DNA of 64,000 nt. Origin: Pirellulaceae bacterium. Its GTDB lineage: Bacteria; Planctomycetota; Planctomycetia; Pirellulales; Pirellulaceae. A program made the translations under genes and the position numbers. The notes beneath the pieces are model-generated. The model had not been told where the DNA came from, ran no database searches, and worked only from the letters and a program-made list of their open reading frames with translations. Positions 57,881 through 64,000 of this stretch are shown here, piece by piece. Within the stretch, counting starts at the first letter, position 1; every line of letters starts with the position of its first letter. Location of the stretch: positions 28,925 to 92,924 of the forward strand of contig JAQWSU010000050.1 of assembly GCA_029243025.1 (NCBI GenBank), given 5' to 3'.

Positions 57881-58402
57881 CTAATCCGCGCTGTCTTTGC
57901 GGATCGGATGTTGAGGGCGGACGAACACCGATTTGAACTGCTCGTCGATGGAGTGTGCAGTCTGCGAAATTTGAGTTTCAGGAGCCGAGCCGTTGATCTG
58001 CAGTTCGAACTGTGGTTGCGCCGGATCGCTCGTCGTAAATCGTATCAATTTTTTGAATTGGCCTGATTCGAAATCGGAATTTATATCGAGCGTCCACGTT
58101 TCCGTGGAATTGGGCGCGAGCAACAATGTTCTTCGCACAGGATGGCCACATTTGCAATCATCATCCATTTCGTTGATGACCAGACGCCGAGTACCTTGGT
58201 TGATCATGTCAAACGTGACACGACGAACTTCTCCCTCGCTAAGTCGGCCGATGTGGGCACGATCCCTGGTGAGCAACAGACGGGGCGTGTTTTGGTTTTC
58301 GCTCGGTGACTGCCAGGGGCAACAAATGACTGTTGCTGTGCTGACTGAGCTTATTGCCAACAGCAGAATTGCTATCCAAGATTTTATTGGAAAATGACGC
58401 AT
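57881..58402 (-). CDS. DUF1573 secreted protein
   Basis: 173 residues from ATG 58402. Signal peptide IKSWIAILLLAISSVSTATV with a Cys pair (VICCPW) that could act as a lipobox-like site. The body is an Ig-like DUF1573 domain: RRVTFDMINQGTRRLVINEMDDDCKCGHP, the conserved Cys-x-Cys turn of this family, then FKKLIRFTTSDPAQPQFELQINGSA. Function unknown in general; such proteins are common in Planctomycetes and Bacteroidetes periplasm. It lies between the lyase-like gene and the Tad-like genes, same strand as the latter. Confidence 0.82.
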   Translation of the reverse strand: MRHFPIKSWIAILLLAISSVSTATVICCPWQSPSENQNTPRLLLTRDRAHIGRLSEGEVRRVTFDMINQGTRRLVINEMDDDCKCGHPVRRTLLLAPNSTETWTLDINSDFESGQFKKLIRFTTSDPAQPQFELQINGSAPETQISQTAHSIDEQFKSVFVRPQHPIRKDSAD

Positions 58403-58453
58403 GGTTTTTCCAAGCAGATTGTTTGAACCCGATCCGTCAATCGATCTGAATGG

Positions 58454-59752
58454 CTATTGCACCAGCGAAATTCCTGATGTTCCGTGCTGTGCTTTGCCTG
58501 CTTCAAGGTCATCAAAGTCGACGGATTCATCAATATGCGAGATCACATCAAAAAAGACGATTCTCTTAGCCAGTATTTTTCCGAAGAATTCTAAGTCGAC
58601 ATCCTCGCCGGGGGTATTGACGTGGATATAGGATTTGGTGGTGTAAATGACTGCATGTAATTCGCCGAATAGCGGGAGATAGCAAAACTTGTTGTTACCC
58701 ATTGGGTAGATTTGCAGGTCGATGGGCTTTTCACCGACGTTGTCGATATTGCCATAACGTAAATCAATTGTTCCCTCAACATAGATGCGAGTTGGTCCCG
58801 TCACCGTAATTGTTGAGTCGTTGAATAGTGACATTTCGGTAAAGTAGTAAGTCCCAGGCGGTAACGTAATTGAATCGGGGGCGCCTGGTTCGCTGCTTCC
58901 AAGCTGAAACTTTTGATTGTCTAAAAGTTCTACACCATTATTGCTTTGATCAAGCAGTGAGTTGTTATTCTGATTGGCTGCGTTTCCGGGGTTAATGTCA
59001 GAAAATACAAGTTCGTTTTGGAACGCGATGAAATCACCGGAGACTTGCCATGCGGCCACCGATGGGGTCACGGCATCTTCCCACCATTTCGCATCGCCGT
59101 TGATAAACGTGTTACCCCTTAGTCTCAGCACCCCATTGGTACAAATGTCACCGTTGTTGCTCGCGTTCCACGAACCGTATTCACCTTGGCCTGAGTCGTA
59201 GCTGTCAGTGAAGGTGAAGTGACCAGAGATTCGATCATTAAAGTAGATTTTCAAAAGTCCGATGATGCCTCCGCAGGATGCACGATCCCGTCTGGCGACG
59301 GCGGAGGCCATCACACTTGCATTGTTCGTGCCGATCACCGGTGCAAAAAATAACCGAATGGAATTCCCGCGTTCAGCGGTGCGGTGGCATGTGACTCTAA
59401 CGGCATCCAGGGTGGTATTGTCGCCCTCGGGAACGACCGTGAAGAGAGCCGTTTCTTCATCCCAAGTGCCAATCTCGATGTCCTCGGCACTAACCAGCGG
59501 AGTGCCCAATCCACTTGTGTTATTTTTCTCAGCCCATTCGATTGCGGCGGCAATCGCTAATTCTCGGTTGGGCAGCGCACGAGCAGCGGACAACGCAGCC
59601 GCATCAGCCGCATTTTGTAAATTGCTTTCCGCGACAGCCAGTTGACCGAAATCGATTGAAAACGCCAAGAAGGCAATGACGATAATCAGGCAAAACGCCG
59701 CGAGGATGGCGATCGCGCCACGGCGATTCGCTTTGTGCCTAGGTTTCAACAT
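58454..59752 (-). CDS. TadG-like pilus-assembly protein
   Basis: 432 residues from ATG 59752. Typical TadG/TadE-like N terminus (Pfam TadE/G-like): RRGAIAILAAFCLIIVIAFLAFSIDFGQLAVAESNLQNAADAAALSAARAL. The membrane helix is followed by the amphipathic Asn-Ala-Ala-Asp-Ala segment. The large C-terminal part (about 150-430) looks beta-helical or beta-sandwich (LRLRGNTFINGDAKWW, SITVTGPTRIYVEGTI, HVNTPGEDVDLEFFGKI) and I cannot assign it. It is exported and anchored by its N terminus. It lies 3 nt after the TadE-like gene, so in one operon. No other tad/flp genes (rcpA, tadA, flp) are in the window. Confidence 0.82.
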   Translation of the reverse strand: MLKPRHKANRRGAIAILAAFCLIIVIAFLAFSIDFGQLAVAESNLQNAADAAALSAARALPNRELAIAAAIEWAEKNNTSGLGTPLVSAEDIEIGTWDEETALFTVVPEGDNTTLDAVRVTCHRTAERGNSIRLFFAPVIGTNNASVMASAVARRDRASCGGIIGLLKIYFNDRISGHFTFTDSYDSGQGEYGSWNASNNGDICTNGVLRLRGNTFINGDAKWWEDAVTPSVAAWQVSGDFIAFQNELVFSDINPGNAANQNNNSLLDQSNNGVELLDNQKFQLGSSEPGAPDSITLPPGTYYFTEMSLFNDSTITVTGPTRIYVEGTIDLRYGNIDNVGEKPIDLQIYPMGNNKFCYLPLFGELHAVIYTTKSYIHVNTPGEDVDLEFFGKILAKRIVFFDVISHIDESVDFDDLEAGKAQHGTSGISLVQ

Positions 59753-59755
59753 TAC

Positions 59756-60205
59756 TTATTCGTGCTCGAGAATACAGGAAGAGCTGAGGATTGAGTTGGA
59801 CATCATGTTCGCGTAGAATCCCGCACCCGCTTTCGAGTAGGGGATACTGATGGTGACCGAAATTTCGTCCCCCTCTTCGCCTTCGGATAAGTCGATATTC
59901 GCATTTTGATTCAAGAATATTTCTACCGTAACATCTGTCTCGGCTACGTTTAGAGTTTGGGAAATCCATGCCTTTGCCTTTTGTGAGACGTCGGCACTGG
60001 TGGATCCGGTTACGATGGCGGAACGTGCAGCGCGGCGCGTCGCCATCGAAAGCATATGTTCAATACGAAACGCCTGCCCAAATTCGATGACTCCGGCGAG
60101 CAGCAATAGGAAGAGCGGTGCGATGAGGGCAAATTCAACAGCCGCAGCGCCTCGGTACGCTCTTTTTTTTTCTCTCAATCGTCTTCGTGTCGAGCAATCA
60201 AGCAT
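59756..60205 (-). CDS. TadE-like pseudopilin-family protein
   Basis: 149 residues from ATG 60205. The frame is open to 60343, but this ATG overlaps the end of the upstream gene (60198) and gives the standard TadE form. The sequence YRGAAAVEFALIAPLFLLLLAGVIEFGQAFRIEHML is the TadE signature: Gly-x3-Val-Glu-Phe-Ala prepilin-like motif, hydrophobic helix and a conserved Glu-Phe-Gly. Then AARSAIVTG and a short extracytoplasmic domain. Known TadE proteins are processed like prepilins by TadV and help Flp pilus assembly. The 8-nt overlap with the previous gene suggests translational coupling. Confidence 0.85.
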   Translation of the reverse strand: MLDCSTRRRLREKKRAYRGAAAVEFALIAPLFLLLLAGVIEFGQAFRIEHMLSMATRRAARSAIVTGSTSADVSQKAKAWISQTLNVAETDVTVEIFLNQNANIDLSEGEEGDEISVTISIPYSKAGAGFYANMMSNSILSSSCILEHE

Positions 60206-60683
60206 GAACGCTTTCTCCGTCTTGAGGACAAGCATCCAACGAGGTAACTGCGTCGAAAGAAGATTCTGACTCTTGAACTCGCTTCGCGATGCGATTGAAG
60301 TCGATAGCAAGATCCTTCCAGAAGTCGTTTTCGCGAAAATCAATTGGCGCGACTTGTCGACCCTCTGCGAGATCGTGCATGCCTTGCCGTAATCGCATCA
60401 TTGGCCCAGCGAAACGATTTGTAAGTTTACATAAGTCGCGGAGGAAGATCGGCGCGAGCGCTAAAAACGCCAAAGCGGTCGGACCGTGTCGCCTGATCAT
60501 GTTTCCCGCTGCTTCTTCGGGTGGGCCCACGAGGAGTTCCACAAAATAAAGAAAAGCCCCGGTGGTGATCACAAACAAAAATCCGTAAGCCAAAAGCCGG
60601 CAAAGGATTGCCCCTTGTACTGATCGATCAACGAATTGTTTCTTGCGTTTTTGGGTCATGTTCGCATTCGATTGGGAAAACAT
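60198..60683 (-). CDS. Inner-membrane protein with HAMP-like segment
   Basis: 161 residues from ATG 60683 (ATG 60659 also possible; no Shine-Dalgarno sequence for either). Two transmembrane helices (LLAYGFLFVITTGAFLYFVELLVG and GPTALAFLALAPIFL) are followed by a HAMP-like linker (LTNRFAGPMMRLRQGMHDLAEGRQVAPIDFRENDFWKDLAIDFNRIAKRVQ), but no kinase or methyl-accepting domain. It overlaps the TadE-like gene by 8 nt and starts the three-gene unit. Planctomycetes often place such a HAMP-like membrane protein before TadE/TadG; its job is unknown. Confidence 0.72.
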   Translation of the reverse strand: MFSQSNANMTQKRKKQFVDRSVQGAILCRLLAYGFLFVITTGAFLYFVELLVGPPEEAAGNMIRRHGPTALAFLALAPIFLRDLCKLTNRFAGPMMRLRQGMHDLAEGRQVAPIDFRENDFWKDLAIDFNRIAKRVQESESSFDAVTSLDACPQDGESVHA

Positions 60684-61090
60684 GTGAGGTCGTTGAAAAG
60701 CTTAGCTTAAAAAAGGAGCCGAGTTTCGCCGCACTTAGGCCCGTTTGCAGCGCGGGTAGATGGAGCGACCGACACAATGGTTACGATTCAACCGGTGTCA
60801 GGACTCCTGTGGTCGATCAGTAACGGGAAAGTGATCAACGGCAATCGATTTGCCAGGCCGAGACGAATTCTCTGCGAACGCAGGTGGATCCAGTTGGGCC
60901 TGTCGAAATAGTGGTGGTGCTCAAATCGAACGTTTGTTGCTGGCGAGGCTATTGAAAGTGATGTGTTTATCGAACTTGAGTCGAGCAAGCCACGCACGAA
61001 AAGATTACTTTTTTCGACTCCAACTTAAACTGGCTACCCGACAAGTTGCGGGAGCCAGTATTCGTTTTTAGGAAGCGAGGTTGCTTGAAA
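60684..61090. other. Intergenic region with hairpin
   Basis: 407 bp upstream of the Tad-like unit and downstream of the GH26-like fusion gene, both on the minus strand. It should contain the promoter of the Tad-like unit. Apart from the hairpin at 61029-61059 nothing is recognised. Confidence 0.45.
61029..61059 (-). terminator. Probable terminator hairpin of the GH26-like fusion gene
   Basis: ACTGGCT-A-CCCG (61029-61040) pairs with CGGG-AGCCAGT (61049-61059): 11 bp with one bulge, 32 nt after the stop at 61091. The U-run on the minus strand is poor (TTTAAGTT), so it may be a bidirectional or Rho-assisted end. Confidence 0.5.
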
Positions 61091-64000
61091 TCAGTCCGCG
61101 TTTCCTTCATCGGACAGTAAAATGATTTCAGCCATCACAGGGAAGTGATCCGAGCCGCCAGGAGCATCTCGGCGAATAGAGGCGTTGACGGTACGGAATA
61201 CGGAATTGGTCCTTTCCTCGGTGTAAATATAGTCGATTTTCACGCCGAACCCTGTGTCACCGTTGGCCGTGTCACCGTTCGCAACTCGGAATGTATCCTC
61301 AAAAGTGATCGGGGTATTCCACTCTTGACCAAATGCGTTGATCGAACCGTCACGAATCAAACGCATGGATTCGAGTGATTCCGCAGCGTTTAAGTCACCG
61401 ATCAGGACCACTGGTGCCTCGTCAGCATAGGGGCTGGCAGCCATGTGTTGCGTTGCCATCTCCATATTGCGGAGGTGATAGTCCTCACTGACGCCCGCCA
61501 GCGGATGCATGCCATAGACTGAGAGCTTCTCGCCGGTTTGAAGATGTTGCAAAGTGGCATAGGTCATCCCTCGCGAACCGTCATACGTGATGACTCCATC
61601 ATCAAGAATCTTCCAGCGGTCGGCACGATAGAGGATATCACCATCCCAGGTGTTGCTGCCGGTCGAGAATTCGTAGTCGAGTCCGGTCTTCGCTTCGATG
61701 GCAGCCAGAATTTGATCTCTTTCGCCCCACATCTCTTGAATGCTGGCAATATCGGGAGTGTAATCAGCAATTGCTTGAGCGATACCATCGATTCGCCAAG
61801 GAGCACCCAGCGAGGCGTAATAGACGTTGAAGCTCATCAGTCGAACCTTGACGCCATCGGCGACCAGATCACCGCTTGGGGCAGGGTTGGCGGGAGGTGC
61901 GATCGGAGGCGTGATCTCTTCGGGCTGACTAATGACGCCATCGCCGTCGAGGTTTATCTGAAATAGCCTTTCTTTCGCCGCTACCGATGATTCGGTCGGC
62001 CCTTCTTCACCGATGAACATACCACTCTCATCGAGGATCCAGGCATAGGGGCCCCAGTCGCCAACATCGAGTACTCGTAACCGACCGAGTTCGTCCCGTG
62101 CGGCAGCCTGCAGTGTGGATCCGTCTCGTGACAGCGGTACGTCGCCGCTCCAGTATTTATCCGCTCGACGGATCAAGATCGGTTCGCCACCGGCATCTTG
62201 CACGTAGGCCAGCCCTGTTTCCGAGTCGACGAGCAGACTCGTGTCGGTGGTTGCTGCAACAAGCTCAAGTCCGGGGGCATCGTCGATCGGATCCACCGGA
62301 GGATCGGAGGGCGTTGTCGCCACATCGGCGTAGACATAGCGAGTGCCCGTGCCGAAAGTATCGAGGAAGAAGGTTTCGACTGTCGGGTTGACTTCGACGC
62401 GAGCATCTCCCCACTCGGGTCCCCATCCGTGCGTCGGCCAATTTGAATTGATATAAGTCAGGGCAGCTACGTCATACTGGTCGACCACATCGTCCAGGCG
62501 ATCAAGATATTCGATGAATAGATCTGGATTACTGGCGGCAGGATTTTGCGCGGTCGACTCGGCAATTACAATTTCGTGCCCCTGCAGCTGCGCGAAATTC
62601 ATGCTGGAGGCGAGGTTCGGATCGATTCGCTCATTGGGAGCATTGATCGTTCCGTTAACCTCCATGCCAACATCGTTATTGAAAACAGAGAAACCGACCC
62701 AGTCGACATTTTCTGCACCCGGATAGAGCCACTGGGTATCGTTGTATCCGCGGACCGGATGGAACCCGAACTCAACATTGCTGGCCTGCGATTCAATGCG
62801 ATTGACGATGTGGTTGTAGGCGTCGATGAAGGCGGACGGGTCGAGTTCGGGAATCGCATCAGGATTTTCAAACACATTGATCCCCGCACTTGCTTGTTCA
62901 TTGATCCAATCGACGACGTATTGGTCACCGTTGTAGGCGAACAGGAGCAAGCTGACTTCGTAACCAACGCGGAGTAGAAACTGAGTGTCAGAACGGCTCG
63001 CCATGATTTGGGCGAAACTGTCGATTTGTGCATCCCACTCTCCACCACGAATGTCATTCAACGCGTCCCAGAGAGCGTTCGAGTTATAGTCGGCTGCTTC
63101 CCGATTAATCATTTGGCCGTAACCGCCGGCCGGGGTGTTATCTTTGAAGCTCAATGCGACCATCGCATAGTCACCAAGGTCGTTATTGCGTACGTAATCT
63201 AAGAATTGAGAGTTGGGGCTATCGTCACCCTGTTCGATCTGGCCCAGGTAAAAGGTGGCGTAGTGGGAGGATCCAGACGGAGTCAGTCCGGTGCCTGCGA
63301 TGAAGTCAGTATACTCATCTTGGAATGTCTGTCCGACGAGCATCAGTGTTTGGCCGTCCTCGAGATCCTCGAGTGCGGGAGGGGCGATGCCGGAATCGGG
63401 CGGCACGACGGGTGAAGTCGGTAGATCACTATCCGGATCCGACACCGGAGGATCGACGGGTGGGTCAACCGGATCTTCGACGGGAGGAGCGGGTGGAACG
63501 GGAGTGACAATTTCGTCATCCGGTGAAACGGATGGGGTTCCGATCACATTGTCAGCATCGAGGTCGATTTCAAACAGAGTTTCAGCCGTGTGAATGTTTG
63601 CATCGGTGAAATTATCTTCACCCGTGAAATGTCCCTCTTCGTTTAGGATCCAAGCGTAACGAGTATCATAACTCGGATTGACGTCCAAGACACGGAGTTG
63701 TCCGGCGCCATCTCGAGTGGCAGCCACGAGTTGCCAATCTCCACGTACGAGCGCTACGTCACCATCCCAATATTCTCCCCAGCGTTGCACAGTGATCAAA
63801 TTATTAGCTTCGTCGCGAACGTAAGCGATGCCACTTTGCGGGTCGCGTAGTAGATGAACATTTCCGTTGCTTTCGATCTCTTCGAAGTTAGCGACAGGAT
63901 CCGTGACGGGAGTTTCCTCATTGACGGGATCTTCTGGTTGAATTGGCGTGACGACGACGGTTTGCTGGGACTCACCAATCACAGCAAACGTCGTTTGCTG
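61091..64000 (-). CDS. Multi-domain exoprotein: GH26-like barrel, two W-rich modules and EEP nuclease/phosphatase domain (5' partial)
   Basis: The frame runs off the right edge, so the N terminus is missing; 969 residues are visible. Order: a tryptophan-rich module (about 43-157: SGIAYVRDEANNLITVQRW ... YAWILNEEGHFTG ... LFEIDLDADNVIG), a Pro-rich linker, and a GH26/mannanase-like barrel (about 217-547: QFLLRVGYEVSLLLFAYNGD, NVDWVGFSVFNND, HEIVIAESTAQNP with acid-base and nucleophile-type Glu). Next come a second W-rich module (about 580-690) and an endonuclease/exonuclease/phosphatase domain (about 717-966: LMSFNVYYASLG, IASIQEMWGE, GMHPLAG, VLIGDLNAAE, KIDYIYTEE, GSDHFPVMAEI). The W-rich modules resemble the cyanobacterial W_rich_C family. 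No sorting tail. Probably a large secreted enzyme joining glycan and phosphodiester cleavage. Confidence 0.83.
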   Translation of the reverse strand, partial: QQTTFAVIGESQQTVVVTPIQPEDPVNEETPVTDPVANFEEIESNGNVHLLRDPQSGIAYVRDEANNLITVQRWGEYWDGDVALVRGDWQLVAATRDGAGQLRVLDVNPSYDTRYAWILNEEGHFTGEDNFTDANIHTAETLFEIDLDADNVIGTPSVSPDDEIVTPVPPAPPVEDPVDPPVDPPVSDPDSDLPTSPVVPPDSGIAPPALEDLEDGQTLMLVGQTFQDEYTDFIAGTGLTPSGSSHYATFYLGQIEQGDDSPNSQFLDYVRNNDLGDYAMVALSFKDNTPAGGYGQMINREAADYNSNALWDALNDIRGGEWDAQIDSFAQIMASRSDTQFLLRVGYEVSLLLFAYNGDQYVVDWINEQASAGINVFENPDAIPELDPSAFIDAYNHIVNRIESQASNVEFGFHPVRGYNDTQWLYPGAENVDWVGFSVFNNDVGMEVNGTINAPNERIDPNLASSMNFAQLQGHEIVIAESTAQNPAASNPDLFIEYLDRLDDVVDQYDVAALTYINSNWPTHGWGPEWGDARVEVNPTVETFFLDTFGTGTRYVYADVATTPSDPPVDPIDDAPGLELVAATTDTSLLVDSETGLAYVQDAGGEPILIRRADKYWSGDVPLSRDGSTLQAAARDELGRLRVLDVGDWGPYAWILDESGMFIGEEGPTESSVAAKERLFQINLDGDGVISQPEEITPPIAPPANPAPSGDLVADGVKVRLMSFNVYYASLGAPWRIDGIAQAIADYTPDIASIQEMWGERDQILAAIEAKTGLDYEFSTGSNTWDGDILYRADRWKILDDGVITYDGSRGMTYATLQHLQTGEKLSVYGMHPLAGVSEDYHLRNMEMATQHMAASPYADEAPVVLIGDLNAAESLESMRLIRDGSINAFGQEWNTPITFEDTFRVANGDTANGDTGFGVKIDYIYTEERTNSVFRTVNASIRRDAPGGSDHFPVMAEIILLSDEGNAD

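Overview
The window looks like part of the chromosome of a marine or soil planctomycete (Pirellulales-like). The signs are paired DUF1549/DUF1553 cytochrome and DUF1501 Tat genes, an LEPR-XLL giant protein with a CotH domain, several PEP-CTERM exoproteins, dockerin-like EF-hand tails, DUF1080 and PQQ-propeller proteins, many FG-GAP/ASPIC-UnbV proteins, and a TadE/TadG-like gene set. Almost every product carries a signal peptide, a lipobox or a membrane anchor, so the window encodes mostly an extracytoplasmic, glycan-oriented proteome. No rRNA, tRNA, CRISPR array, insertion sequence or prophage was seen.

Layout. 1-11 kb: a PEP-CTERM dockerin protein cut by the left edge, a BNR sialidase-like protein, an APC permease, a PQQ-propeller protein with an inserted Rossmann-like domain, a Ca2+-dependent PI-PLC-like protein and a DUF1080 hydrolase. 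11.4-12.5 kb: a LamG PEP-CTERM gene behind an orphan structured leader. 12.7-16.7 kb: FG-GAP/UnbV/thioredoxin/TPR gene A. 16.8-19 kb: a kinase-like protein and a membrane protein. 19-24.7 kb: a large FG-GAP/UnbV lipoprotein and another PEP-CTERM gene with a structured leader. 25.7-32.1 kb: a DHH phosphoesterase and the giant LEPR-XLL/CotH protein. 32.3-46.2 kb: two paralogous PEP-CTERM genes flanking three relatives of gene A (B, C, D). 46.5-57.7 kb: SASA esterase, DUF1549/DUF1553 plus DUF1501 pair, deacetylase-like protein and a lyase-like exoprotein. 57.8-64 kb: DUF1573, the Tad-like genes and a GH26-like/W-rich/EEP fusion cut by the right edge.

Main discovery. Genes A, B, C and D would each be annotated as two adjacent genes, because each is interrupted at the same place by an in-frame TGA. 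The protein is conserved straight across it (DL-[TGA]-S-F/V-F/Y-W-R-Q-V). Exactly 12 nt after each TGA comes a small hairpin with a 7-nt loop, AGGUC-type in three of the four, closely resembling in position and loop the bacterial SECIS of E. coli fdhF. I read them as four paralogous selenoproteins (Sec651, Sec615, Sec626, Sec674 in the numbering used here). A Cys conserved 47-49 residues downstream is Leu in the non-Sec relative in this window. Whether this family is already described I cannot tell from here.

A second pattern: three of the four PEP-CTERM genes whose upstream region is visible have, 40-175 nt before the start, a nested stem-loop ending in a T-run with no gene upstream for it to terminate. 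The fourth has a stem-loop without the T-run. These may be regulated 5' leaders or small RNAs.
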